From positions 1-27,098 of the forward strand of contig JBBIRA010000024.1 of NCBI GenBank assembly GCA_037442005.1: a DNA stretch of 27,098 bases, given 5' to 3'. A program made the position numbers and the translations under genes. Of this stretch, positions 1 through 7,943 are shown piece after piece. Source of the stretch: Leptospirillum sp037442005. Its GTDB lineage: Bacteria > Nitrospirota > Leptospirillia > Leptospirillales > Leptospirillaceae. Under the pieces are notes generated by a model that ran no database searches, was not told the origin of the DNA, and worked only from the letters and a program-made list of their open reading frames with translations. Numbering within the stretch: the stretch's first letter is position 1; each line of letters begins with the position of its first letter.

Positions 1-34
1 GGCCTTTTTTCTCCCCGAAAGAGTCAACCGTTTG

Positions 35-63
35 ATCCTACTCGTTTCGATCTCCCGTGTCAA
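35..63 (-). promoter_or_regulatory. Predicted sigma70-type promoter P2, pointing out of the left edge
   Basis: On the minus strand a perfect TTGACA (63-58) is followed after exactly 17 nt by TAGGAT (40-35, four of six consensus bases). No gene lies between it and the left edge, so it would drive a gene outside the window. It sits about 80 bp downstream of a second, stronger promoter with the same orientation. This is inferred from sequence only. Confidence 0.45.
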
Positions 64-96
64 CCCCTCCCCTGCTCTTCTTCCCTTTCCTTTCGG

Positions 97-115
97 GCCT
101 CTCTGCGGGGGAGGC
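97..115. repeat. Short inverted repeat between the two tandem promoters
   Basis: GCCTC (97-101) and GAGGC (111-115) form a 5-bp inverted repeat with a 9-nt centre. On the minus strand it begins two bases past the -10 box at 123-118, so it covers the expected transcription start. It could be an operator or a 5'-end stem. No T-run follows on either strand, so it is unlikely to be a terminator. Confidence 0.3.
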
Positions 116-117
116 TA

Positions 118-146
118 GTTATAGCCTTCATCTCTTTTTTTGTCAA
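118..146 (-). promoter_or_regulatory. Predicted strong sigma70-type promoter P1, pointing out of the left edge
   Basis: On the minus strand a perfect TTGACA (146-141) is followed by a 17-nt spacer starting with an A-tract and then TATAAC (123-118, five of six consensus bases). Transcription would start near 111 and run leftwards out of the window. It lies about 100 bp after the end of the glutamine amidotransferase gene, so it marks the start of a new transcription unit. The whole 1-248 stretch holds no convincing coding region. Confidence 0.55.
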
Positions 147-248
147 CTCCCCCTTTTGGAATGACCAGAACGGCTATCCTGTGGCTGGTAAGCCCGACAG
201 GCGTCTCAACCACCCGGTCCGCATTCATTCCGGTTTTTCTTCAACCGT

Positions 249-968
249 TCAGGGAAATCCCGCTTTTGAAAGGAAATCCCGGAATACGTTCTCTCCAGCC
301 ATCTCACAACGCTGGCCATATTTTCTGGTCTGCTCTCTTAGAGCCTGAACGGATATCCCCGGCGTTGTCGCAATTTCCAGCGTATGTCCGACGAACCAAC
401 GCTCAAGGTCAAACGCGGTCGCCTCAAGATGAAACTGAAGCGCCAGAACCTGATTCCCTAACGAGAAGGCCTGATTGGGTGTCAGCTCCGTCCCGGCAAG
501 CCGGACAGCACCCCCGGGAAGGTCAAAGGTGTCCCCATGCCAATGCAATACAGGAACATCTGTCACTCCTCCTTTAACTCCCAGTGAGGACCGGACGCCC
601 TCCGGGGTTAACTGGATCTTCTCCCAGCCGATCTCTTTTTTCTTTCCCGGATAGACCTTTGCGCCAAGAACCCTTGCCAGCAACTGGCTTCCCAGACAGA
701 TACCGATCACCGGAACGCCTCTTGAGAGATGAGACTCAATAAGGGCCATCTCTTCGAGCAAAAAAGGATAGTCATTTTCTTCATACGCGCCAATCGGCCC
801 CCCGAGGATGACCAGTAAATCTCGGGGCGTAAGAGCTGACAGCCCCCCATCCGGTGCCTCGATCATGTTCATCGAAAACCCCAGTGATGGCAGTAGACGG
901 GAGAGAACTCCGGGACCTTCAAATGCGACATGGCGCAAAATGAGCGCTTCCGGCTTTTTTTGATCCAT
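249..968 (-). CDS. Class I glutamine amidotransferase (GMP-synthase-like GATase domain protein)
   Basis: A 239-residue stand-alone class I glutamine amidotransferase. The nucleophile elbow GICLGSQ places the catalytic Cys at about 91. The His/Glu pair appears in LQFHLEA (H180, E182). LGGPIGAYEE (55-64) and HWHGDTFDLP (142-151) are typical of GMP-synthase-like amidotransferases that have no fused synthetase domain. The acceptor substrate is unknown; homologues include proteins annotated as peptidase C26 or glutamyl-conjugate hydrolases. An upstream in-frame TTG at 992 would add eight residues, but the ATG at 968 has AAGGAG just upstream and the family core starts soon after it. It is the last gene of the tyrS-efflux unit, starting 34 bp after the RND gene. 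I see no terminator after it. Family call is firm, function is not. Confidence 0.85.
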   Translation of the reverse strand: MDQKKPEALILRHVAFEGPGVLSRLLPSLGFSMNMIEAPDGGLSALTPRDLLVILGGPIGAYEENDYPFLLEEMALIESHLSRGVPVIGICLGSQLLARVLGAKVYPGKKKEIGWEKIQLTPEGVRSSLGVKGGVTDVPVLHWHGDTFDLPGGAVRLAGTELTPNQAFSLGNQVLALQFHLEATAFDLERWFVGHTLEIATTPGISVQALREQTRKYGQRCEMAGENVFRDFLSKAGFP

Positions 969-1002
969 GAGATGACTCCTTCTGTCCGACAATCGTGATG
1001 AA

Positions 1003-4000
1003 TTACCCTTTAAGTGCTTTTAGTCCCTGCTCTTTTCTTCCAAAGAGAATAGAATAGATGGCCGGCAAGACCAACAGGGTCATCAGCGTCGAGCTCACAA
1101 GCCCCCCCATCACCACTGCGGCCAGGGGGCGCTGGATATTCGCCCCTGTTTCATGCGACATCAGAAGAGGGAGGATTCCCAGCCCTCCGACCAATGCCGT
1201 CATCAAAACCGGCCTGACCCGACGGGTTCCGGCCTGCGTAATGGCTTCCAGAGTGGTGGCCCCTTTATCCTTCGCATCCTTTGCAAAGGACAGCAGGAGA
1301 ACCCCGTTCTGCACCGCCACCCCGAACAGGGCAATAAACCCGATCGATGCCGGAATGGAGAGATACTCATGCGACAGGAGAAGAGCCAGCACTCCTCCCG
1401 TCAGGGAAAAGGGAATATTCAGGAGAATCAGGAATGAATAGGCCAATGACCTGAAGTTCCAGTACAAAAGAATAAAGACAAGGAGAAGCGTCAGGGGAAC
1501 AAGGATCTTCAGCCGGTTCATCGTGATCTGGGTGTTCTGGAATTCCCCGGCATAAGAAATTCTCATTCCAACCGGTGGAGGAATATCCCGCCCGATGCGG
1601 CCCTTGATCTCCCCGACCACATGGCTCGTTGAACGGCCCCGAATATTAAACTGCACCATGATCACCCGGCTGCCGCCTTCATGAAAGACACGGGAGGGAC
1701 CGATCTCCCGGACGACAGACGCCACCTGACCGAGGGTTAACACCTGCCCTCCCGGCGTCTGAATCGGAATCGACCGGATGCTTTCAACGGAATCCCGGAA
1801 TGGTTTCTGGAAACGGACATGGACATTGATCCGACGGATCCCCCTCACCACCTGGGTCATGACCCCGTCCGGGCCGACCCCCATCTGGACCAGCCCCAGG
1901 ACGTCAGAAACAGAGAGTCCGGCAGCGGAAAGCGCTTCCCGATCCACCCGGATTGTGATGTTGGGCTGCCCCATGATTCTCTGGACCGTAACATCATGGA
2001 CACCCCGAACCCCCCGGATCTTCTCTGCCACACGATTGCCGTACTGTGCCAGAAGATCGAGATTTTCTCCATAAACACGGATGGCCACCTGAGCCTTGAC
2101 CCCTGAAACCATCTCATCAATCCGTTCCTGGATCGGCTGGGTGATATCGAAAGACACAGAAGGAAGCGCGCGGGAAAGATCTTTTTCCAGACCTGAAATG
2201 ATTTTTTCTTTCGTCATCCCGGGAGGCCACAAGGATCTGTCCTTGAGCTTGACATAGATTTCCGCATGAGACGGAACATCGGTATCCGTCCCTGACTGAG
2301 CCCGACCAATTCTGGACTGGTCAAGCAACACCTCCGGATAACGTTTGAGAATGGAATGAACGATCCGGCTTGCCTGGGCGGTCTCTTCCATTGACGCTGA
2401 TGGCCAGAGATCGGCAATGATCAGGAGAGAGCCTTCATCCAGCACTGGAATGAACTCGGTTCCCAGCCGGGTTAACCCGATTGCGCCCAGAACAATGGCG
2501 ACGACACCCAGGATCATCACCTTCCACCGGTTCCGGATAGAGACATCCAGGACGGTGCGGTACCGGGTCTTGATCCAGTGAAACAGTCCTTCACCAAGTC
2601 GGGCGAGGAACCCGTCCTGACGGCCGCGAACAAACGTCATCATCGGGGGAATCAGCGTCATGGTCAGAAACAATGACGCTCCCAGACAGATGAGGATGGA
2701 CTTGGCCATGGGGGAAAACATCTTCCCCGGAATACCGGGAAGATAGAGGATCGGAATAAAAACAGCTCCAATAATCGCAATCGAAAAAAGGATAGGGCGA
2801 ACAACCTCCATGGCTGCATCACGGATTTCCCAGACAGGAATCCCCTCGCCTCCTGCCGGAAACAGATGTTCCATGTTTTCAACCATCACAATGGATCCGT
2901 CAACCATCATCCCGATCCCGATCACAATCCCGCCTAAACTCATCAGATCCGCTGTCAGATGAATCCGGCTCATGACAAGAAAGGTGATCAAGATGGAAAG
3001 AGGCAACGTCAACGCCACCACCAGGGAGGCGCCAGGCCTTCCCAGAAAGAGAACCAGAACCAGAAGAACCAGGACGGATCCCTCAAGAAGCGAATGCGTA
3101 ACGGTCCTGATGGCCGCCAGAATCAGGGGAGAGGATTCATAAAAAGGAACAATCCTGACTCCGGGTGGCAAAAGGTGGTGATTGATACGGGAGACCTCAT
3201 GGTCAATGCGGGTAATGGTCTTGAGGGCATTTTCTCCTCGCAACATGATGACCGACCCTTTGACAACCTCATGGCCATTTAACAGGGCCGCACCCCTCCG
3301 GACTTCAGCCATCACCTTGACTTTTGCAATGTCCCGGATCCTGACCGGAGCCCCATTGTCATAGGCAACGACGAGCCCTTCAAGGTCTGCGCGTCCTGTC
3401 AGACGCCCCATCCCCCTGACAAGGTATGTTTCTCCACCCGTGTTGATAAATCCTCCACCAACATTCTCGTTGTTCCGGGAAAAAACAGGAAGGACCTGCC
3501 CGAAGGTCAGGTGATGAGCTAACAGTCTCTGCGGGTCAATATTGACAAAGTACGCCTTGACAAATCCCCCGTATGAGAGAACGCCGGCGATTCCATGCGC
3601 GGTCAGAAGCTGTCGCTTGACAATCCAGTCCTGGATGGTCCGGAGTTCCATCAGGCTCTTTCCCGGACCTTCCAGCGTATACCGGTAGATAATGCCTGTA
3701 GGCGTCGTCACCGCGCCAAGCGTTGGCGAAACGCCCGGGGGAAGCGACTGTCTGGTTTCGGAGAGTCTTTCCATGATTTGTGACCGGGCCCGGTAAATAT
3801 CCACCTCCGGACGGAATACCACCGTCACCTGGGAAAGACCGAAAAGAGTCTTTGACCGGATCCGGACAACACCCGGAATACCATTCATCACCATTTCGAT
3901 CGTGTTGGTGACCTGGCGCTCCACTTCGACCGGCGCAATCCCCGGATCTTCCGTCAGGATCGTCACCGAAACGGGCGCCACATCCGGCAAGGCATCGACG

Positions 4001-4104
4001 GTCAGAGAGCGAATCGAGAGGATACCTGCCCCCAAAAGCAACACGGACAGGGCCACGATGAGAAAGCGGTTTTCAAGAACCCAGGAGAAATACCGTTTGG
4101 ACAC
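1003..4104 (-). CDS. Heavy-metal efflux RND transporter, CusA/CzcA family (inner-membrane pump)
   Basis: A 1033-residue HME-RND pump, the proton-driven inner-membrane part of a tripartite efflux system. It has TM1 (about 13-32), a large periplasmic porter region, TM helices 2-6 (about 335-490), a second periplasmic region and TM helices 8-12 at the C-terminus. The TM4 proton-relay segment reads GIGMMVDGSIVMVENM (396-411), with Asp402 and Glu409 matching CzcA D408 and E415. The residue matching CzcA D402 is Gly396, as in the copper/silver CusA pattern. The methionine triad of CusA is not clearly present: the region around 615-660 reads SHAEIYV where CusA has a Met. The exported metal is therefore undecided. 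The start is GTG at 4104, two bases after the adaptor stop codon, with only a weak ribosome-binding site, which suggests translational coupling. No outer-membrane channel gene is in the window. Confidence 0.93.
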   Translation of the reverse strand: MSKRYFSWVLENRFLIVALSVLLLGAGILSIRSLTVDALPDVAPVSVTILTEDPGIAPVEVERQVTNTIEMVMNGIPGVVRIRSKTLFGLSQVTVVFRPEVDIYRARSQIMERLSETRQSLPPGVSPTLGAVTTPTGIIYRYTLEGPGKSLMELRTIQDWIVKRQLLTAHGIAGVLSYGGFVKAYFVNIDPQRLLAHHLTFGQVLPVFSRNNENVGGGFINTGGETYLVRGMGRLTGRADLEGLVVAYDNGAPVRIRDIAKVKVMAEVRRGAALLNGHEVVKGSVIMLRGENALKTITRIDHEVSRINHHLLPPGVRIVPFYESSPLILAAIRTVTHSLLEGSVLVLLVLVLFLGRPGASLVVALTLPLSILITFLVMSRIHLTADLMSLGGIVIGIGMMVDGSIVMVENMEHLFPAGGEGIPVWEIRDAAMEVVRPILFSIAIIGAVFIPILYLPGIPGKMFSPMAKSILICLGASLFLTMTLIPPMMTFVRGRQDGFLARLGEGLFHWIKTRYRTVLDVSIRNRWKVMILGVVAIVLGAIGLTRLGTEFIPVLDEGSLLIIADLWPSASMEETAQASRIVHSILKRYPEVLLDQSRIGRAQSGTDTDVPSHAEIYVKLKDRSLWPPGMTKEKIISGLEKDLSRALPSVSFDITQPIQERIDEMVSGVKAQVAIRVYGENLDLLAQYGNRVAEKIRGVRGVHDVTVQRIMGQPNITIRVDREALSAAGLSVSDVLGLVQMGVGPDGVMTQVVRGIRRINVHVRFQKPFRDSVESIRSIPIQTPGGQVLTLGQVASVVREIGPSRVFHEGGSRVIMVQFNIRGRSTSHVVGEIKGRIGRDIPPPVGMRISYAGEFQNTQITMNRLKILVPLTLLLVFILLYWNFRSLAYSFLILLNIPFSLTGGVLALLLSHEYLSIPASIGFIALFGVAVQNGVLLLSFAKDAKDKGATTLEAITQAGTRRVRPVLMTALVGGLGILPLLMSHETGANIQRPLAAVVMGGLVSSTLMTLLVLPAIYSILFGRKEQGLKALKG

Positions 4105-4106
4105 TG

Positions 4107-5201
4107 TCAGTGTTCCGTTTTCTTCTGGCGTTCAAACTGGGCCTTGACCCAATACCCGTTTGTATCAACGATCCGGGGTTCGGAAGGAAGATCTCCCGAC
4201 ACGGGAACGCGCCCTCCCCAGGCATTCCCTCGTGTGACAGAAATCATCCGGTATCGCCCGTCGGACACCTCCTGAAAAATGACAGGATGCCCGCCAACCA
4301 GATAGACCGCGCTTCGGGGAACCCAGAACTGCGGCTGACCGCCTGACAAGAAAATCTGCATCGTCAGAAACATCCCGGGACGGATGCGCAGGGGCCGGTT
4401 CCGGAAGAGACCGCGGACCAGCACCGTCCGTGACAGGGGATCTTCCACGGGACTGATATAAATCACCTTCCCCGATAGAGGGGAACCCCCGTCCGAAAGG
4501 TGAACCAGAAGACGATCTCCGAGACGGACCCGGTGCACCAGCTCCTGAGGCACTTTGCCGTTCACCCGGATGAGGTCGATATTTCCGATCTCGAAAAGTT
4601 TCTGCCCGGCCGTGATGGTTTGCCCCTTGACAACATTCTTGACCAGAACCACCCCATCGATCTGGGAATGAATCACCTGTTCCCGGCGGGCGTTCCCTGT
4701 CTGACGCAACTGACGGATTTCCTGTGGAGACACCCCCATATTCCGGAGACGCAAGGTGGCGGAGCGAAGAACAGCCTGTGAGGCCGGATCGTCATGAGAG
4801 GCCTTCATGAGCGCCAACGCTCCAAGGTATCCCGCCTGGGCATCGATATAATCCGGGCTGTACAGGAGAACAAGAGGCTGCCCTTTATGGACAAAATCCC
4901 CATAGTCCGCATAAACGCCATGGACATGGCCCGCCACCTGGGCCCCGAGACCCAGCACCGGGACGGTCACATCAGAGACCCGGTCATCCGCTACCTGAGC
5001 CACCCCGAAGACAGAGAGGGACTTTCCTCCTTGTTCGCTGTGATAGACATGGGATTCAATCGAAAGCTTCCGAACGGTGGTCTGGGAAAGGGTTGCCACG
5101 GGAAATCCTGATGCGATAGCCGTCCTGACCCCAACCCCCGACAGGGGAGTGAACAGGGCAACAAACAGGGAGACGGAGAGAACTCGGAGGAAACACTTCA
5201 T
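4107..5201 (-). CDS. Periplasmic adaptor (membrane fusion protein) of RND metal efflux, CusB/CzcB family
   Basis: A 364-residue adaptor that would join the RND pump to an outer-membrane channel. An N-terminal hydrophobic segment (about 4-30, starting MKCFLRVLSVSLFVALF) acts as signal or anchor. The barrel-sandwich halves surround VHGVYADYGDFVHKGQPLV and SQIDGVVLVKNVVKGQTI, with a helical hairpin between them. They are followed by the beta-barrel (SGKVIYISPVEDPLSRT) and a membrane-proximal domain. I place the start at ATG 5201, which shares one base with the tyrS stop as TGATG and sits behind AGGCGGG. A longer frame from 5234 would bury the signal sequence. There is no His-rich or Met-rich N-terminus pointing to a particular metal. 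It is co-transcribed with tyrS upstream and the RND pump downstream. Confidence 0.9.
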   Translation of the reverse strand: MKCFLRVLSVSLFVALFTPLSGVGVRTAIASGFPVATLSQTTVRKLSIESHVYHSEQGGKSLSVFGVAQVADDRVSDVTVPVLGLGAQVAGHVHGVYADYGDFVHKGQPLVLLYSPDYIDAQAGYLGALALMKASHDDPASQAVLRSATLRLRNMGVSPQEIRQLRQTGNARREQVIHSQIDGVVLVKNVVKGQTITAGQKLFEIGNIDLIRVNGKVPQELVHRVRLGDRLLVHLSDGGSPLSGKVIYISPVEDPLSRTVLVRGLFRNRPLRIRPGMFLTMQIFLSGGQPQFWVPRSAVYLVGGHPVIFQEVSDGRYRMISVTRGNAWGGRVPVSGDLPSEPRIVDTNGYWVKAQFERQKKTEH

Positions 5202-6406
5202 CAGTCCTGACCCGCCTTTTGAACAATCCGACAATGGAATCGTTTCCCCACACGCAACTGGAAACCACCTCCCTCAACCATGAGAAAGGGATCAGTCACC
5301 GTCGTTCCTCCGACATCCACCGATTTTTGCCGAATCAGCTGTTTGGCCTGAGACTCGCTGGGTGCGGCTCCGACTTTGACCATGATGGTGGAGAGTTTCA
5401 TGGGAAAGGCGCCGTCAAGTGCAAACTCCTGCATCGATAAGGGATCCTCCCGGCGGGAAAAGGTCCTGATGAATGTTTCCCTGGCGAGATCAGCAGCCGT
5501 TTCCCCATGGAAACGGGAGACAATGGCCGCGCCCAGCGTCATCTTGACATCTCTCGGGTGCCCGGAGAGGATCGAGAGGGGCAAATCGGTCAGCAGCGTG
5601 ATCCAGGAAGCCATCAGGTCATCGGGAATCGACATGACTTTGCCGAACATGTCATCGGGACTGTCCAGAAGACCGATGGCGTTTTTCAGACTCTTGCTCA
5701 TCTTGCGCTCCCCATCGAGACCGACCAGAAGCGGCATTGTCATGACGACCTGAGGCGCCATCCCATGGTTTCGCATCAAATCCCGCCCCACGAGCAGATT
5801 AAAGAGCTGATCGGTTCCACCGAGCTCGACATCCGCTTCCATGGCCACCGAGTCATATCCCTGAATCAACGGATAGAGGAGTTCGTGCAGAAAGATCGGA
5901 AGACCTTTTTCCATCCGGCGGCTGAAATCATCCCGCTCCAGAAACCGGGCAACGGTTTCTTTCGCCGCAAGACGGATGATTCCTTCCACGCCGATTTCCT
6001 TCATCCAGACACTATTGTAGAGAACTTCTGTTTTGTGGGGATCAAGAATACGGAACACCTGATCCGTGTAGGTTCTCGCATTTTCTATAATCTGTTCTCT
6101 TGTAAGGGGCTTTCGAAGTTCTGACCGGCCCGTGGGGTCGCCGATCATGGCGGTGAAATCGCCGATCAAAAAGAGAATGTGATGGCCCAGATCCTGAAAC
6201 TCCCGCAATTTCTTTAAAAGGACAAAATGCCCCAGATGCAAATCCGGGGCGGTCGGGTCAAAACCGGCCTTGATCCGGAGAGGCTTCCCGCTTTTCAGTG
6301 AAGCATCCTGTTTTTCTGCCAGGTCATTGGCATGGTGAATATCGGAAACTCCTCGCAAAAGAATATCCATCGCTTCCTTGCGGGAAACCATCTTCGGTGT
6401 GGTCAT
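5201..6406 (-). CDS. tyrS: Tyrosyl-tRNA synthetase
   Basis: A 401-residue class I aminoacyl-tRNA synthetase that charges tRNA-Tyr in the cytoplasm. The HIGH motif is HLGH (57-60) and the KMSKS motif is intact (235-239). The tyrosine-binding surroundings GFDPTAPDLHLGH and GYDSVAMEADVELGGTDQ fit the TyrRS form common outside the Enterobacteria. The C-terminal 65 or so residues form an S4 RNA-binding domain (KVGAAPSESQAKQLIRQKSVDVGG). The start is ATG 6406, with AAGGAG five bases upstream; a TTG one codon earlier is less likely. Its stop overlaps the adaptor start, an unusual link of a housekeeping synthetase to metal efflux. A candidate promoter about 200 bp upstream would give a long leader. 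Assignment is secure. Confidence 0.97.
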   Translation of the reverse strand: MTTPKMVSRKEAMDILLRGVSDIHHANDLAEKQDASLKSGKPLRIKAGFDPTAPDLHLGHFVLLKKLREFQDLGHHILFLIGDFTAMIGDPTGRSELRKPLTREQIIENARTYTDQVFRILDPHKTEVLYNSVWMKEIGVEGIIRLAAKETVARFLERDDFSRRMEKGLPIFLHELLYPLIQGYDSVAMEADVELGGTDQLFNLLVGRDLMRNHGMAPQVVMTMPLLVGLDGERKMSKSLKNAIGLLDSPDDMFGKVMSIPDDLMASWITLLTDLPLSILSGHPRDVKMTLGAAIVSRFHGETAADLARETFIRTFSRREDPLSMQEFALDGAFPMKLSTIMVKVGAAPSESQAKQLIRQKSVDVGGTTVTDPFLMVEGGGFQLRVGKRFHCRIVQKAGQD

Positions 6407-6603
6407 CAAAACTCCTTGGAGGGCTGTTTCAGGTAAAACGGGATTTCAATCAATGAAAAACCGTGGAAGACGCGGGCAAAGCTCCCCGCTTCGAATATCA
6501 TCGGATCAACCGGACTTGTCACAAAACCTATTATGCAATATAGGCGTTAAGCTGACATCAAGGCAACCGGCCCTTTAAAGAAGAGAAGAAACGCTACCCC
6601 CAT
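6407..6603 (-). promoter_or_regulatory. Long 5' leader of tyrS with a GC-rich stem-loop
   Basis: If transcription starts just after the -10 box at 6609-6604, the tyrS message carries about 190 untranslated bases. A stem GCGGG/CCCGC (6472-6476 with 6485-6489) can extend by an AAG/CTT-type pairing with a bulge. About eight bases past the stem on the minus strand is a T5 run, so an attenuator is conceivable. I looked for the T-box consensus (AGGGTGGNACCGCG) and did not find it. No coding region is seen here. Confidence 0.3.
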
Positions 6604-6630
6604 ATTATACTCCCCTGCCCTATACGTCAA
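6604..6630 (-). promoter_or_regulatory. Candidate promoter of the tyrS-efflux unit
   Basis: On the minus strand a perfect TATAAT (6609-6604) is preceded by TTGACG (6630-6625) with a 15-nt spacer, which is shorter than ideal. It lies in the 286-bp gap between the end of the upstream minus-strand gene (6693) and tyrS, directly after a small hairpin. The -10 match is strong; the spacing lowers confidence. Confidence 0.4.
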
Positions 6631-6636
6631 CACAAT

Positions 6637-6652
6637 TCCCGTCCGAACGGGG
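6637..6652 (-). terminator. Small stem-loop after the 6693 gene, possible weak terminator
   Basis: CCCGT (6638-6642) and ACGGG (6647-6651) form a perfect 5-bp stem closing a four-base loop, with a further wobble pair outside. On the minus strand it is followed by AATTGTGTT, only loosely T-rich. It sits 40 bp after the stop of the 6693 gene and just before the tyrS candidate promoter, so it may mark the unit boundary, but termination would be weak. Confidence 0.3.
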
Positions 6653-6692
6653 TATTCAGGGATCGGATCAAGAGAGCAAAACAGGAGAGTCT

Positions 6693-7922
6693 TTACCGGG
6701 AAGAATCCGAAGGGGATTTCAGGGGTTTTCTGAGGTTGGGAATGGCCTGATAGAGGGAGAGGAACCAGTCATCGCCAATAAAAGGCAAGCGGAGCGTGTC
6801 AGAAAGACAGGAGAGCCCACCAGAGCGTTTCCCATAGGCGCCTGATGGATGAAATACGTTTGTTTTTGCCTGCACAACGATCGGACTTTCTGAAAATTGG
6901 AACGGAACGGGAAGAGGAAGGTCATCGGTTGCGGAAAGAACGATTTCCTGAAACGGATGTCCCGGGCAACTCTCTTCGGAATACCCGTCCAGCATTCCGG
7001 TGACCATGGTTTCCGTTTCCTCCGAAATCTGCCAGATCATCGATGGGTGGCTCTTGGTGTTTGGAAGAAGAAGCGTACCCGGCCAACAGTCAGGAATATG
7101 GCTTCTGGGGATGGAAAGGGAATATCGCCCGCCCGAAGAATCTTTTTCCCGGGAGCAAAGATCCACCACCCGGTCGAAGACCTCTCCAGATTCCTCTAAG
7201 ACAAAACGGGATCGGCCATCCTGTCTGACTGAAACAGGGTGCCCTTCTCCCCTTCGCAGTCGGATTCCGGGTTGTCTATCACAGAATGACACCATTTTTT
7301 GCATCAGCAATCGCTCATCCACGCGAAAAAAATTCCCGGAAGAAAGATCCGTAAGAATCCGGAAAACGGCCAGAGGAACCTTTTCCGAAAGACCTGAAAC
7401 AGAGCGAAGGTCGGCAAGAAGGGACGCCCAGGGAAAAGGGGACAAGGAATCACGCAGGGCCCTGCGCTCAAGCATCATGCGACCAACGGAGGAGAAGAGT
7501 CCGGAAAGGGACGAGGTCACCCCTCCCAGAATGGATTGATAGGACTCGGCATCAAGAAAAGATCGGGCAAGATCCTCGCGGATCTTCTGAAAAACAGGAT
7601 CCGTATCCGGATGAATGCCATGAAAAAAACGGTCGCGCTCTTCTCCATGCATCCTGGGGGCCAACGGGGATAACCCCAGAAGCTCCCATCGCTCCCCAAC
7701 ATACAGGAGTGATGGAGCTTGCCGGTCAAAAACAGAATCAGGATCAGAAAGCCCCGCCGGCAACAGCCACCGGGAAATAGCCTCCCGGCCACGTCCCCCT
7801 GCCAGACGGATGAGAGAAGAATCGCCTTCGTAGATGACGAAACAGTCGTGTCCCCGTGCGTTGGCCAAGAGGGCGACGCACAGGGATAACCAGCCTCTGC
7901 CGGCGATCAGCATTCTGGACAT
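6693..7922 (-). CDS. Unrecognised protein with a degenerate Rossmann (FAD/NAD-type) N-terminus
   Basis: A 409-residue protein I cannot assign. The N-terminus MLIAGRGWLSLCVALLANAR, continuing to a terminal FVIYEGDS, copies the shape of a dinucleotide-binding beta-alpha-beta unit. The usual GxGxxG reads GRGWLS, so the third glycine is missing. A segment near 205-260 (RLRRGEGHPVSVRQDG... then EVFDRVVDLCS) resembles the part of amine-oxidase or phytoene-desaturase-like flavoproteins that builds the second half of the cofactor site. The C-terminal LRLPFIGDDWFLSLYQAIPN recalls, weakly, the FAD-closing motif of that family (hydrophobic-G-D near the end). It may be a diverged flavoprotein or a fold relic. 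The start is ATG 7922, 21 bp after the ndk stop, with no clear ribosome-binding site; a TTG one codon upstream is an alternative. Confidence 0.7.
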   Translation of the reverse strand: MSRMLIAGRGWLSLCVALLANARGHDCFVIYEGDSSLIRLAGGRGREAISRWLLPAGLSDPDSVFDRQAPSLLYVGERWELLGLSPLAPRMHGEERDRFFHGIHPDTDPVFQKIREDLARSFLDAESYQSILGGVTSSLSGLFSSVGRMMLERRALRDSLSPFPWASLLADLRSVSGLSEKVPLAVFRILTDLSSGNFFRVDERLLMQKMVSFCDRQPGIRLRRGEGHPVSVRQDGRSRFVLEESGEVFDRVVDLCSREKDSSGGRYSLSIPRSHIPDCWPGTLLLPNTKSHPSMIWQISEETETMVTGMLDGYSEESCPGHPFQEIVLSATDDLPLPVPFQFSESPIVVQAKTNVFHPSGAYGKRSGGLSCLSDTLRLPFIGDDWFLSLYQAIPNLRKPLKSPSDSSR

Positions 7923-7943
7923 CAAAAATCAGACGGATTTCAC

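Noticed and set aside
230..247. CGGTT/AACCG stem after the glutamine amidotransferase gene as a terminator
   Set aside because: The stem is 5 bp and is followed on the minus strand by GAATGAATG rather than a T-run.
5507..6124. 205-codon plus-strand frame opposite tyrS
   Set aside because: It is antisense to the conserved catalytic domain of tyrS, with no independent evidence of coding.
6407..6600. T-box riboswitch before tyrS
   Set aside because: The leader is long enough, but the conserved T-box sequence and an identifiable specifier loop arrangement were not found on the minus strand.
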